Assembly (NCBI GenBank): GCA_002412775.1 | Contig: DHVT01000012.1 | Location: 62,001 to 126,000 of the forward strand | Length of the DNA stretch: 64,000 bases | DNA from: Firmicutes bacterium UBA5201 | GTDB lineage: Bacteria; Bacillota; Clostridia; Peptostreptococcales; Acidaminobacteraceae | Direction of reading: 5' to 3' | Shown here: in pieces, positions 23,954 through 33,882 of the stretch | Position numbering within the stretch: position 1 is the stretch's first letter | How the letters are laid out: each line of letters begins with the position of its first letter | The notes under the pieces: generated by a model | The model's input: the letters and a program-made list of their open reading frames with translations, nothing else | The model's database searches: none | What the model was told of the DNA's origin: nothing | Position numbers and translations under genes: made by a program

Positions 23954-26786
23954 TTTTATCACAAATAGAAAAAACCATGTGATATTGGTTTTTATACTGG
24001 TGTTTGCATTCTTAGGTTACAGTCTGTATGATTTGACGATAACTCAAGGTGAATACTATTATCAAAGGTCTGTAAGCAATAGGATCAAAAAGGTTGAGAC
24101 GCCTGCCAAACGTGGAGAGATATTTGATCGCAACGGAAATTTGCTGGCGACCAACGAAGTCGGTTTTGGACTTGAGCTCAACAGCAGTATAGTCCCTGCG
24201 GAGTCATTTTCGGAAATTGCCATTGCCATGTATGATTTCCTTGAGAAACAAAAAGAGAAACACTTGGAGTTTCCTATTTACATTAAAAATGGCGAATACA
24301 GATACCGTTTTGATGAAAGTATCAGCAAATGGCTTGCTGACAACGGGTATGATGACTCATGGAATGCTGAAGAGGTGTTCATGGATGTCAGAGGTGCCAA
24401 TTACATTGATCCTGAGCTCAGCAATTATGAAGCTTATAGAATCCTTTACAACCAAGGACGTTATATGCCCATATCCACCTCGAGAATGATTTTCATGGAT
24501 GAGGTCTATAAAATCAATTTCTTGAGAATGTATGGTCTGGATCAAAACATCAGTGCGAAAGAGGCTTTTGAGGCCATTCGAAACCGAAATGAATTCAGGA
24601 TTCCATCAAAATATGACGATTATGATGCATACAAAATCATAGTGCTGAGACATGCCATCAAAGAAAAAGGGTTTCTTAAATATGAACCTATAACGATAGC
24701 TTCTTCGGTTTCACAAGAAACCGCAGTTCTTGTCCAAGAAAAAGGTTATGAGTTTCCAGGTCTTTCAGTGATTTATCAGACTGTCAGGCTGTACCCGGAA
24801 AAAACCACAGCTGCCCATATACTAGGGTATATGGGGCCGATCGCCACAGATGCCGAAATTGAATCTTATGTGAGAACACTGGGATACAATCAGAATCAAG
24901 TCATTGGAAAGACAGGGATTGAAGGTGTCTATGAGACCACTCTCCACGGCGAGAACGGATACAAGTACATTGAGGTCGATGTGTATGGAAAATTTGTTTC
25001 TGAAGTGGATGAGGAAGTCTATGGACTTGATACAAAGGCCAACAAATCCGGTGACGATATATATTTGACCATCGATCTGCCCCTACAGTATGTATTGGAG
25101 GACTCTCTTGAAAAAGCGCTCAATGCAATTAGAGTCGGAGGCACCTACGAGAGTCCATGGGGGGATTACAAATACAAACCTTATCCAAAGGTGGAAACTG
25201 CCGCGGGAGTCGTCGTCAATGTGAATACAGGCGAAGTGCTTGCAATGGCAAGTTATCCCTCTTATGATGTCAACCTCTTCTCTACGGGGATCAGCCAGGA
25301 AGATTGGAATGCGCTCAATCCAGTCAACAAAAGAAATCCACTTGCCGCAAGGCCTCTTTATAATATTGTGACCATGATGGCTGTTCAACCGGGCTCCATA
25401 TACAAAATGGTAACAGGTTACTCCGCACTGGAGCAAGGACTGAATCCATATCAGAAATTGTTTTCCGCCGGGTATGTTGAAATCGGTAATCAAAGATTTG
25501 GTTGCTGGTTATGGAATGATCATGGAGGAATTCATGGTCCGACAGATTTATTCAGGGCAATAGAGGTATCCTGCAACTACTATTTCTTCAATGTGGCCAC
25601 CGGTAAGGATTTCAATGCCGGCAGAACATTGAATTTCGAAATGGGTCCTGCAATCATGACCGAATCCTCAAGACAATTCGGACTCGATGTCAAAACTGGC
25701 ATTGAAATCAACGAAGTGGCAACCGGACTTCCAGAACCCGAGAGAAAGAAAAGAACCATACAAGCCCTTTTGAGAACTGAACTCAGAAGAATCGCCAAGG
25801 ATCATTTTCCGGAAGAATTGATTGCCAAAGAGGAAAAATTGAATTCAATCGTCGAAGAAATCATCAGTTGGTCGGATGAAAATCCTTCAAGAGGTGCATT
25901 GATCAACAAGTTGATTGCCTTGGGAAGCATCAAGGAGTCCAATTTGACTGAAAAGTTGGCGGATTTGATCAAATACGATTATTTCAACTTAATGAAATGG
26001 TATGAAAGTGATACCCTCAACTTATCCATCGGACAGGGCGACCATACCTATACCCCGATTCAAATTGCCAGATATATCGCCACAATTGCAAACGGCGGGT
26101 ATTTGAATGAGTTGACCCTCATCAAAAAGATTGGCGATGAAGCCAAAGAGAAAAATACAGGAGAACGATTGTCAATGGATGAGTTGAATCTCTTGCCACA
26201 TATTCAAAAAGGTATGCGCCAAGCGGTCAACGGCACGTCCAGTTCCGTCAGATCCCTATTTGACAAATTTCCAATAGCCATCGCCGGTAAGACTGGTACG
26301 GCAGAAAAAGCCGGATTGATGCCACCGCTGGACGAAGTCGCTTATCTCACCGAGTATTTGTACGAGATTGACCGATCCCTCAACATTGAAGAAGTAAATG
26401 AGAAAACGCTCGAGATCATCAAGCAACGCAGTGAAGAGATGGTGGCTCTTGAAAAAGCAAAAAACGAAGCTGAAACCGAGGTTGAAAGAGACATGCTCCA
26501 AGTCAAACTCAACGGCTTTGTGGAAAGGGATTATCTGAACAAGGGCAACGCAATGAGAGATGCAATAAAATCCCTGTCTGGAGGCAAATTGACGGATGAG
26601 GATCTCAATCAGTTCAGATTGCCATATGACAACTATTCTTGGTATGTTTCTTATGCGCCGTATGAGAATCCGGAAATCGCTGTCGTGATTTTCATACCAC
26701 AAGGTGGCAGCGGTATGTATTCTGCACCAGTGGCCAGAGATGTTTATGCGGAATACTTCAAATTAGAACCACCGGTGAAAGACTAA
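23946..26786 (+). CDS. mrdA: Penicillin-binding protein 2 (elongasome transpeptidase), enlarged
   Basis: Class B transpeptidase cross-linking peptidoglycan during elongation. A membrane helix (about 8-28) is followed by the dimerisation domain (KRGEIFDRNGNLLATN) and the transpeptidase with S-I-Y-K near 483, S-C-N near 542 and K-T-G near 781. At 946 aa it is far longer than the usual 600-720; extra helical segments lie between the SxN and KTG motifs (about 590-690) and directly after KTGTAEKAG (about 795-885). The start at 23946 has GGGGGA upstream; the frame's earlier ATG at 23922 lies inside mreD. It ends the mre operon. Confidence 0.93.
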   Translation: MLNFITNRKNHVILVFILVFAFLGYSLYDLTITQGEYYYQRSVSNRIKKVETPAKRGEIFDRNGNLLATNEVGFGLELNSSIVPAESFSEIAIAMYDFLEKQKEKHLEFPIYIKNGEYRYRFDESISKWLADNGYDDSWNAEEVFMDVRGANYIDPELSNYEAYRILYNQGRYMPISTSRMIFMDEVYKINFLRMYGLDQNISAKEAFEAIRNRNEFRIPSKYDDYDAYKIIVLRHAIKEKGFLKYEPITIASSVSQETAVLVQEKGYEFPGLSVIYQTVRLYPEKTTAAHILGYMGPIATDAEIESYVRTLGYNQNQVIGKTGIEGVYETTLHGENGYKYIEVDVYGKFVSEVDEEVYGLDTKANKSGDDIYLTIDLPLQYVLEDSLEKALNAIRVGGTYESPWGDYKYKPYPKVETAAGVVVNVNTGEVLAMASYPSYDVNLFSTGISQEDWNALNPVNKRNPLAARPLYNIVTMMAVQPGSIYKMVTGYSALEQGLNPYQKLFSAGYVEIGNQRFGCWLWNDHGGIHGPTDLFRAIEVSCNYYFFNVATGKDFNAGRTLNFEMGPAIMTESSRQFGLDVKTGIEINEVATGLPEPERKKRTIQALLRTELRRIAKDHFPEELIAKEEKLNSIVEEIISWSDENPSRGALINKLIALGSIKESNLTEKLADLIKYDYFNLMKWYESDTLNLSIGQGDHTYTPIQIARYIATIANGGYLNELTLIKKIGDEAKEKNTGERLSMDELNLLPHIQKGMRQAVNGTSSSVRSLFDKFPIAIAGKTGTAEKAGLMPPLDEVAYLTEYLYEIDRSLNIEEVNEKTLEIIKQRSEEMVALEKAKNEAETEVERDMLQVKLNGFVERDYLNKGNAMRDAIKSLSGGKLTDEDLNQFRLPYDNYSWYVSYAPYENPEIAVVIFIPQGGSGMYSAPVARDVYAEYFKLEPPVKD

Positions 26787-26861
26787 ATGTTGTAGTATGG
26801 GTTAAAATAAGTTACAATAGAAATGTTAGGTTGATTGAAAAATAAAGCGGGTGGTGATGCT

Positions 26862-27548
26862 ATGGCACGTAAGGGACCAGCTGAGTTTAAAGGCAAATTG
26901 AATGGCCTTTATCTGAATGTCGACACAAATGAAAGTTACACACGCATCATGGCACATCTCAAAAAAATCTTGGAAGAATCAGGTGCGTTTTATAAAGGGT
27001 CCAAAATCATCGGACTCACAGGTCAAAGATTCACTTATAAGCAAAAAGCTGAAATTGAAGATCTTTTATCCAATCAATACGGCATTGAAGTTGAAAGTCT
27101 CGAGGAGGAAATCAACGAGATTAGAAAAAATCCTGAACCTGAACCGGTACATGTGCCCGAGCCAGTCAACGAACCGCCACCGGTTTTTAAGGAGTCTGTT
27201 TCTTTACAACCCAAAATATCGGATACGAAATTTGTGTTTGGCACTCTTCGATCCGGTAATTCTGTGCTTTATCCAGGCAATGTCATTTTGATCGGCGATG
27301 TGAATCCCGGTGCTGAAATCATTGCGGAAGGCAACATAGTTGTGATGGGGAGAATTTTAGGATTTGTGCACGCAGGGTCGGCAGGTCTCGAATCTGCAAT
27401 TATCGTGGCGAATTTATTGAAACCGACTCAAATCAGAATCGCAAAGTATATATCGGTACCACCTAGCGATGATCATTCTGAGCATACTTTATCTCCTGAA
27501 ATGGCTTCAGTGAGCAAAGGTATCATCAAAATAGAAAAATGTCATTAG
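26862..27548 (+). CDS. minC: Septum site-determining protein MinC
   Basis: FtsZ inhibitor of 228 aa. The N-terminal MinC_N domain (residues ~5-95) is joined by a Pro/Glu-rich linker (EPEPVHVPEPVNEPPPV) to the C-terminal beta-helix domain with TLRSGNSVLYPGNVILIGDVNPGAEI and GNIVVMGRILGFVHAG. GGTGGTGAT precedes the ATG at 26862; the frame's upstream TTG has no ribosome binding site. minD and minE follow. Confidence 0.94.
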   Translation: MARKGPAEFKGKLNGLYLNVDTNESYTRIMAHLKKILEESGAFYKGSKIIGLTGQRFTYKQKAEIEDLLSNQYGIEVESLEEEINEIRKNPEPEPVHVPEPVNEPPPVFKESVSLQPKISDTKFVFGTLRSGNSVLYPGNVILIGDVNPGAEIIAEGNIVVMGRILGFVHAGSAGLESAIIVANLLKPTQIRIAKYISVPPSDDHSEHTLSPEMASVSKGIIKIEKCH

Positions 27549-27585
27549 AATCTGTTCTTTAAATATTTTTTTGGAGGGGAACCAT

Positions 27586-28383
27586 ATGGGTGAATCAATT
27601 GTTATAACATCCGGCAAGGGCGGCGTAGGCAAAACGACTACTACCGCAAATATCGGAGCCGCACTAGCGATGGAAGGCAAAAAAGTGGTTGTGATCGATG
27701 CGGATATCGGACTCAGAAATTTGGATCTGGTGCTTGGTCTGGAGAATAGAATCGTATATGACATTGTCGACGTTGTCACCGGAGTCTGTAGAGTAAAGCA
27801 GGCTTTGATCAAAGATAAGCGATTCGATAATTTATACCTTTTACCTGCTGCTCAGACAAAAGATAAAAATGCTGTCAATCCTGAGCAAATGAAAGACCTG
27901 ATCACAGATTTGAAAAAAACACATGACTTTGTTATCGTGGATTGCCCGGCTGGAATTGAGCAAGGGTTTAAAAATGCAATTTCCGGAGCTGATCGCGCAA
28001 TCGTGGTGACAACACCTGAAATCTCAGCGGTAAGAGATGCGGATAGAATTATTGGTTTACTTGAAGCGGCAGAGATTCATGATCCATTGCTCATAGTCAA
28101 CAGACTTAGAATTGATATGGCGAGACGTGGTGACATGATGAATGTGGAAGATATTGAAGATATCCTGGCAATTGATCTGATCGGTGTCGTACCGGATGAT
28201 GAAGAGGTTGTTATGAGTACAAACAGGGGAGAACCCGCTGTATTCAAGGAGAATTCACTTTCTGGAATGGCTTTTAGAAATATTTCCAAAAGATTAATCG
28301 GTGAAAGTGTACCTTTCATGGAATTTGATGTTCAGGAAAGTTTTTTCAATAAACTAAAGAGAGCGTTATCTTTTGGTAAATAG
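27586..28383 (+). CDS. minD: Septum site-determining ATPase MinD
   Basis: Membrane-cycling ATPase of 265 aa that recruits MinC. Deviant Walker A SGKGGVGKTTTTANIG at the N-terminus, VVIDADIGLRNLDLVLGLEN, VDCPAGIEQGF, and the amphipathic membrane-targeting helix at the C-terminus (FFNKLKRALSFGK). The start at 27586 has GGAGGGG upstream. Between minC and minE. Confidence 0.97.
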   Translation: MGESIVITSGKGGVGKTTTTANIGAALAMEGKKVVVIDADIGLRNLDLVLGLENRIVYDIVDVVTGVCRVKQALIKDKRFDNLYLLPAAQTKDKNAVNPEQMKDLITDLKKTHDFVIVDCPAGIEQGFKNAISGADRAIVVTTPEISAVRDADRIIGLLEAAEIHDPLLIVNRLRIDMARRGDMMNVEDIEDILAIDLIGVVPDDEEVVMSTNRGEPAVFKENSLSGMAFRNISKRLIGESVPFMEFDVQESFFNKLKRALSFGK

Positions 28384-28394
28384 GAGGAGGTATT

Positions 28395-28661
28395 ATGTTC
28401 GATTTATTTGGCTTTTTAAATAGCAAACCGACAAGTAAAAACGTTGCCAAGGACAGACTTAAACTTGTTCTGGTTCATGATCGATCTAATTGCTCTCCTG
28501 AGTTGTTGGAGCTTTTGAGACGTGATATATTGACATCTATCTCGGAACATGTCGATTATGATCCAAAAGATTTGGATATCAAAATCACTCGCACCAAAGA
28601 CAGTGCTTCTGGCAAGCCCGTTTTGGTGGCCAGTATACCACTTAAAAATCTTAAACGTTGA
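28395..28661 (+). CDS. minE: Cell division topological specificity factor MinE
   Basis: The 88-aa product has the MinD-binding N-terminal helix (SKNVAKDRLKLVLVHDR) and the topological domain. It stimulates MinD ATPase and drives oscillation. GGAGGAGG precedes the ATG. The presence of MinE instead of only DivIVA is usual in Clostridia. Confidence 0.95.
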   Translation: MFDLFGFLNSKPTSKNVAKDRLKLVLVHDRSNCSPELLELLRRDILTSISEHVDYDPKDLDIKITRTKDSASGKPVLVASIPLKNLKR

Positions 28662-28663
28662 AT

Positions 28664-28686
28664 GAGGTCCTTAGGGGCCTTTTTTA
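28664..28686 (+). terminator. Short terminator between minE and rodA
   Basis: AGGTCC pairs with GGGCCT (one G-U) around TTAG, followed by six T. It ends 16 nt before the rodA start and probably trims but does not abolish min-rodA cotranscription. Confidence 0.6.
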
Positions 28687-28701
28687 AATAGAGGTGACAT
28701 A

Positions 28702-29814
28702 TTGAAAATTAATAAAATTCTATCTAATTTTGACTATTGGCTCATGTTGATAGTGATGATAATATTTGCAATCGGTCTTGTATCCATTGCAAGTGCCACG
28801 GATGTGATCAACGAAGGGCTGACTCGGGAAGTGAAAATGCAGGCTTTCTCATTTTTGTTGGGACTTGTGGTGATCATAATATTCCAATGGGTCAATTATG
28901 AAGTTTTCGGAGAATTCCATAAGGCGATTTATGCGCTTAGCATAATTGTGCTTTTATTGGTTTATATTCCCGGTCTTGGTATTACTCGTCAAGGCTCTCA
29001 GAGATGGATTGGACTTGGTCCGATTGATATTCAGACCAGTGAGCTTGCAAAAATCGGCTTCATACTGTTCTTCGCGAAGTTTTTGGAAAAGATGAATGGC
29101 GTGAAGGGCATCAAAGACATAATCAAGTCGCTTTTGGTCATGGCGCCATTTTTATTGATAGTGATGAAGCAGCCTGACCTTGGAACCTCATTGGTTTTTG
29201 TATTTGTCACATTTGGAATGATGTTCGTCGCAGGTTTGAAGTATAGATACATTTTACTCGGCGGTGTGCTAATGGGGATTGGATTGCCACTGGCTTATCC
29301 AAGGCTTGAGCCTCATCAAAGGGTAAGAATAGACGCTTTTCTAAATCCTGATGATATGACATTGCCTGGCAACTATCATGTCATGCAATCAAAAATAACT
29401 ATGGGTTCGGGTGAAATGTACGGCAAAGGCATTTTTGAAGGTGTCTATCATCGCTTGGATTACTTGCCTGTACAGGAAAGTGATTTTATTTTTGCTGTTT
29501 TTGTGGAAGAAGCCGGTTTTGTCGGAGGTGCACTTTTAATCGCACTTTATTTTTTGTTGTTGATGAGAATGATTCACATCAGTAGAAAAGTCAAAGATGA
29601 TTTCGGTTCTTATGTCATTATAGGATTCGTGTTCATGTTTGCGTTTCAAATCATCGAAAATATTGCCATGACAATGGGCAAAATGCCAGTTACAGGAATC
29701 ACCTTGCCGTTCGTCAGCTATGGATCGACTTCACTTGTCACTAGTATGATTGCTCTTGGAATAGCAGAATCCATATATGTTAGAAGAAAAAAAGGAACTT
29801 TTATTAGTTATTGA
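28702..29814 (+). CDS. rodA: RodA peptidoglycan glycosyltransferase (SEDS family)
   Basis: Lipid II polymerase of the elongasome, 370 aa and about ten helices. SEDS signatures: GSQRWIGLGPIDIQTSELAKIGFILFFAKFL, QPDLGTSLVF, and TGITLPFVSYGSTSLV near the C-terminus. The start is TTG at 28702, with GAGGTGA 6 nt upstream and KINKILSNFDYWLM after it. Together with the mre operon and the enlarged PBP2 upstream this gives the full elongation machine. Confidence 0.93.
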   Translation: MKINKILSNFDYWLMLIVMIIFAIGLVSIASATDVINEGLTREVKMQAFSFLLGLVVIIIFQWVNYEVFGEFHKAIYALSIIVLLLVYIPGLGITRQGSQRWIGLGPIDIQTSELAKIGFILFFAKFLEKMNGVKGIKDIIKSLLVMAPFLLIVMKQPDLGTSLVFVFVTFGMMFVAGLKYRYILLGGVLMGIGLPLAYPRLEPHQRVRIDAFLNPDDMTLPGNYHVMQSKITMGSGEMYGKGIFEGVYHRLDYLPVQESDFIFAVFVEEAGFVGGALLIALYFLLLMRMIHISRKVKDDFGSYVIIGFVFMFAFQIIENIAMTMGKMPVTGITLPFVSYGSTSLVTSMIALGIAESIYVRRKKGTFISY

Positions 29815-29829
29815 TTATTAGGAGGAATA

Positions 29830-31668
29830 ATGAATTTAGAAGCATTGCTTCGAAATGTGGAAAAACCGTCGAGGTATATAGGTGGAGAAATCAACACATT
29901 TCAAAAGGAGATCACTGACAGCACCATACGTTTCGCTTTTGCTTTTCCCGATATATATGAAGTAGGGATGAGCCACCTCGGAATGCAAATCATTTACAGA
30001 TTGTTGAATGAACAAGATAACGTCTATTGTGAACGCGTATTCGCTCCTTGGGTGGATATGGAGGCTCAACTTCGTGCAAACAACCTTAAGTTGGTCACAC
30101 TAGAAACAAAAACCGCTTTGGGTGATCTTGACATTCTCGGTTTCACTTTGCAATATGAGTTGAGTTACACCAATATACTCAACATGCTCAATCTTGCGGG
30201 TATAGAATTACTTTCCAAAAACAGACACGAAAAGGATCCTCTGATTGTTGCCGGCGGACCGTGCGTATATAATCCAGAGCCTCTTGCAGACTTTATCGAT
30301 ATCTTTTTTATCGGTGAGGCAGAAGAGCTTTTGCTTGAATTCATCGAGGTCTATAAACTTTACAAGGATAAAAAGATCTCGAAACATGATTTGCTGATTA
30401 AAGCCGCAAACATTGAAGGTCTATATGTGCCCAAATTTTATGAACCGGAATATAATGAAGATGGAACAATGAGTGGTTATAAAGTGACTGAGGATGTTCC
30501 GAAAGTCATCAAAAAAAGAATCATTCAGGATTTCGATTCAGGTTTTCAGTTAGAGTCCATGATTGTGCCATTTGCGGACATTGTTCACGATCGTGCAATG
30601 GTGGAAATTTTCAGGGGATGCACAAAAGGATGCAGATTCTGCCAAGCCGGCATGATCTACAGACCTGTCCGGGAGAAAAAGCCGGAGACCATTATGGATA
30701 ATGTCGAAAAAATCATGAGTTCCACGGGATTTGAAGAGATGTCATTGGCTTCACTCAGCACAATGGATTACAGTCAAATAGGACCACTCGTGAAAGATCT
30801 GGTTGGCAAATACGAAGTGGACAACATTGGAGTATCACTGCCTTCATTGAGGCTGGACAGTTTTTCAGTGGATGTCGTCAAAGATATCCAGAAAATAAAA
30901 AAGACTGGTTTGACATTTGCACCTGAAGCAGGAACACAACGTCTAAGAGATGTCATCAACAAAGGTGTTTCCGAGCAAAACATTGCGGATACTTTCAATA
31001 GTATTTTTTCTCTGGGATGGCATAGGGTAAAGCTTTATTTCATGATAGGTCTTCCTACTGAAACCACTGAGGATTTGGATGGAATCAGCGAAATAGCCAA
31101 CCTGGGCACATATACATTCAAACAGTTAAAACCGGAAGGTGTGAAGAAATCAGTTCAAGTGACTGTGAGCACGTCATGTTTCGTGCCTAAGCCTTTTACG
31201 CCGTTCCAATGGATGGGCCAAGATGATATTCCGACTTTCAGACAGAAAATTCAACATCTCAGAACAAAATTGATCAACAGGAAAGTGGTTTATAATTATC
31301 ACGATCCTGAAACGAGTCTACTTGAAGGTGTATTTGCAAGAGGTGACAGGAAAATTGGTGCCGCACTGCTAAGAGCTTTTGAACTCGGTTGTAAATTTGA
31401 CGGATGGCATGAGTATTTCCATTATGACGTATGGCAGACAGCTTTTGAAGAGACCCATCTTGAAATGAGTTTTTACAACACTAGGGAACGTGCGTACGAT
31501 GAGTACTTACCTTGGGATATCCTCGATCCAGGTATCCATAAAAGTTATCTGGTATCAGAGTATGAGAATGCACTCAATGCTGTGGTCACTGGCGATTGTA
31601 GAGATAGTTGCACAGGTTGTGGTGTGAATGTACAAATTATAGGCGGTGATTGTTATGGAAACGCTTAG
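29830..31668 (+). CDS. Radical SAM protein, TIGR03960 family
   Basis: The 612-aa product has an N-terminal B12-binding-like region (about 40-200) and a radical SAM core with C-T-K-G-C-R-F-C near residues 264-271, GVSLPSLRLDSF and FAPEAGTQRLRDVI. The C-terminal part ends in a Cys-rich tail (DCRDSCTGCGVNVQ). This is the TIGR03960 family, nearly always followed by the DUF2344/TIGR03936 protein, as here. The reaction is not established; a tRNA or ribosome modification is often suggested from the neighbourhood of rng and ribosomal genes. TAGGAGG precedes the ATG. Confidence 0.88.
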   Translation: MNLEALLRNVEKPSRYIGGEINTFQKEITDSTIRFAFAFPDIYEVGMSHLGMQIIYRLLNEQDNVYCERVFAPWVDMEAQLRANNLKLVTLETKTALGDLDILGFTLQYELSYTNILNMLNLAGIELLSKNRHEKDPLIVAGGPCVYNPEPLADFIDIFFIGEAEELLLEFIEVYKLYKDKKISKHDLLIKAANIEGLYVPKFYEPEYNEDGTMSGYKVTEDVPKVIKKRIIQDFDSGFQLESMIVPFADIVHDRAMVEIFRGCTKGCRFCQAGMIYRPVREKKPETIMDNVEKIMSSTGFEEMSLASLSTMDYSQIGPLVKDLVGKYEVDNIGVSLPSLRLDSFSVDVVKDIQKIKKTGLTFAPEAGTQRLRDVINKGVSEQNIADTFNSIFSLGWHRVKLYFMIGLPTETTEDLDGISEIANLGTYTFKQLKPEGVKKSVQVTVSTSCFVPKPFTPFQWMGQDDIPTFRQKIQHLRTKLINRKVVYNYHDPETSLLEGVFARGDRKIGAALLRAFELGCKFDGWHEYFHYDVWQTAFEETHLEMSFYNTRERAYDEYLPWDILDPGIHKSYLVSEYENALNAVVTGDCRDSCTGCGVNVQIIGGDCYGNA

Positions 31669-32356
31669 GATTCTATATACCAAAGAATCTTATATGAGAT
31701 TCTTGGGACATCTTGAATTGATGAAACTATTTGAACGTGTATTTCGTTTCAACAAATTGCCTTTGAAATTCTCAGAAGGCTTCAATCCGATTCCAAGGTT
31801 GACTTTTGCATCGCCATTATCGGTTGGTTATTCCAGCAAAGCTGAAGTGATGGAAGTGATTTTGAATTCTGAAATAGCCATCCAGCAAGTCAAGGACATC
31901 AAATTTCCTGACGGCATCAAGGTGCTGGATGCACAGTTCATCAACTGCAAGCATTCTTTGATGTCCAAACTCGAATTTGCCGAATACATCCTAAAAGTGG
32001 AGTACGATTCCAAAGTGGAACAATTGCCTTTTGAAGAATGGGTGGAATCGTTCCTAAATGAAAAAGAGATATTTTATGAAAAAAAGACAAAACGTGGCAC
32101 GATGAAAGCAGTGAATGCCCTTGAACAAATCCATGACATGAAATTGCTTTACAATGCTGAAAATGAAGTTGTATTTAGGGTCATGCTGCAAACCGGAAGC
32201 AATGGCAGCCTCAATCCCGAAAAATTGGTTGATATTTTTGGCTCCCATTACAAATTGAATCAAAAGGTCGTCAACATCGACGTGGAACGTTTAGGGCTTT
32301 ACTTTACGAAGAATGGGACACTGACCAATCTATATGAATTAAGCGAAGAGGAATAG
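31655..32356 (+). CDS. DUF2344 (TIGR03936) protein, partner of the radical SAM protein
   Basis: The 233-aa product starts METLRILYTKESYMRFLGHLELMKLFERVFR and contains LPLKFSEGFNPIPRL, the DUF2344 signature. Family members are encoded beside, or fused to, the TIGR03960 radical SAM protein and are of unknown function. ATG 31655 has GGCGGTGA upstream; an in-frame GTG at 31646 is less likely. It overlaps the upstream gene by 14 nt. Confidence 0.88.
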   Translation: METLRILYTKESYMRFLGHLELMKLFERVFRFNKLPLKFSEGFNPIPRLTFASPLSVGYSSKAEVMEVILNSEIAIQQVKDIKFPDGIKVLDAQFINCKHSLMSKLEFAEYILKVEYDSKVEQLPFEEWVESFLNEKEIFYEKKTKRGTMKAVNALEQIHDMKLLYNAENEVVFRVMLQTGSNGSLNPEKLVDIFGSHYKLNQKVVNIDVERLGLYFTKNGTLTNLYELSEEE

Positions 32357-32357
32357 T

Positions 32358-33788
32358 ATGATTTCACTGGTGATCGACAGTTCTCCTGTTATGAAAATCG
32401 GACTTTTATATGAAGAGTCGGAAAAACGGATCATGGATATTATAATAGAAAATCATTTCAAAGATAATGTCATCGATCAAATCCATAATGGCAGAGTTGT
32501 AAATGTCGTGAACAGTTTGGATGGTGCTTTCGTCGATATCGGGTTAGCCCAAAACGCTTTCATACGCCGTAACGACTTGCTCAGGGCCTTTGGAATCAGC
32601 AGATATGATCATAAGGAGACCCCACTGAATCAGTTGGTCAAGAGTGGACAAATGATCATAGCACAAGTATCCAAGGAACCTTACCAATCTAAAGGTGCCC
32701 AATTGACAACTGACATTTCCATACAGGGAAAGCACGTGATTTTTCTTCCGAATTTAAAAGACATCAAATTTTCAAAAAAAATAGAATCCACATTGGATCA
32801 AAGAAAATTATTGAAGACCTTGGCTCTGGATTTTGGTATTACGGGTGGATTCATCATACGCAGCGCCATCAATCTTGTTGCTGATCCAGTTGAGACTTTG
32901 ACCAAAGAAATGAGTCGTTTGGCTGGTATGTGGGAAAAAATGGTCACACTGGCCAAATTGGAACAATCCGTTAAATGCATATACAGTTCCAGTGACTTTC
33001 ACGAACAGCTGATGAGCAAGATCGATTTCGATGTTGTCGATGAGTTTCAGACCGCATCTGAAGATACTAGAGATTTTTTATTGAAATTTGGAATTGCCAA
33101 AAATAAAATCAAGTTTCATAAAAAATCATTGGGCTTATGGATCGAAAAGAATATTCCAGTCGACCAATTGTTCTCGACCAAGTTAGTGAAAGCCTCAAAT
33201 GGGGTATCAATAACAGTGGATGTTCTCGAAGCGTTTACTATAGTGGACGTCAATTCGGCACTCTTCGTCTCAGACACGCAAAAGTCTGAATCCGCATTGG
33301 TCGCCAATTTGACTGCCGCCGACTTGTTGAATGGACATGTGCTCCTGAACAACATCAGCGGTGTCATCATCATGGATCTGATCGAAATGTCCAGTGAACA
33401 CAAAAAACAATTCATCCATCAAGTGTCAGAATCGTATTTTGCCAAAGAATATGGTTTTCAAGTATATGGGTTCACGAATCTGGGTCTTTTTGAAATGACC
33501 CGCAAGCGTGAAAAACCTTCAATCCGAGAGCAGGTCAGCCTTGATTTTGAGGATGAGGAACTGATGTATTGGAATTTGAACAAGTTGTATTATGAACTGA
33601 ACCGTATCAAAGAACATACCAATACAAAACAGATGACCCTCGAAATTTCCGAATCCTATTTCATCTTCCTGAGTCAACACAAAATTTTTGAGGATATCGG
33701 ACTTTCCATAAAATTAAAACGGCTTAAAGCGAGCAATAATTTCTACAGAATCAGTTCACAAAACATTGACATTGACAGTGTTATATGA
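32358..33788 (+). CDS. rng: Ribonuclease G/E family
   Basis: Endoribonuclease acting on single-stranded RNA. The 476-aa product has an S1 domain (GRVVNVVNSLDGAFVDIGLAQNAFIRR), followed by the catalytic DNase I-like domain with the metal-binding aspartates D297 (TIVDVNSALF) and D340 (IIMDLIEM). It is of RNase G length, without the RNase E scaffold. The zinc-link Cys pair of E. coli is not evident. It lies directly before rplU, as in many Clostridia. GAAGAGGAAT precedes the ATG. Confidence 0.93.
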   Translation: MISLVIDSSPVMKIGLLYEESEKRIMDIIIENHFKDNVIDQIHNGRVVNVVNSLDGAFVDIGLAQNAFIRRNDLLRAFGISRYDHKETPLNQLVKSGQMIIAQVSKEPYQSKGAQLTTDISIQGKHVIFLPNLKDIKFSKKIESTLDQRKLLKTLALDFGITGGFIIRSAINLVADPVETLTKEMSRLAGMWEKMVTLAKLEQSVKCIYSSSDFHEQLMSKIDFDVVDEFQTASEDTRDFLLKFGIAKNKIKFHKKSLGLWIEKNIPVDQLFSTKLVKASNGVSITVDVLEAFTIVDVNSALFVSDTQKSESALVANLTAADLLNGHVLLNNISGVIIMDLIEMSSEHKKQFIHQVSESYFAKEYGFQVYGFTNLGLFEMTRKREKPSIREQVSLDFEDEELMYWNLNKLYYELNRIKEHTNTKQMTLEISESYFIFLSQHKIFEDIGLSIKLKRLKASNNFYRISSQNIDIDSVI

Positions 33789-33794
33789 TAATAT
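33766..33794 (+). promoter_or_regulatory. Promoter of the rplU-prp-rpmA operon
   Basis: TTGACA, 17 nt, TAATAT; lies over the end of rng. A second TTGACA at 33772 is adjacent. Confidence 0.75.
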
Positions 33795-33797
33795 TTA

Positions 33798-33882
33798 TCG
33801 GGTAGCCGCACGAAAACGGTTTTTTAAATTTGTATAAATACAAATACCGTCTTTTGGCGAGAAAGGATAGAGGAGGTGCGAT
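33798..33882 (+). ncRNA. L21 leader RNA (ribosomal protein leader)
   Basis: The leader before rplU holds GCCGCACGAAAACGGT, a hairpin closed by ACGGT/ACCGT with an inner ATTTGTA/TACAAAT stem, then CTTTTGGCGAGAAAGGAT. This layout fits the Firmicute L21 leader, a cis-acting element controlling rplU expression. Match is by eye; no covariance model was run. Confidence 0.6.

Noticed and set aside
28664..28686. Full transcription stop splitting min genes from rodA
   Set aside because: The stem is only 6 bp and rodA lacks its own clear promoter, so partial termination is more likely.
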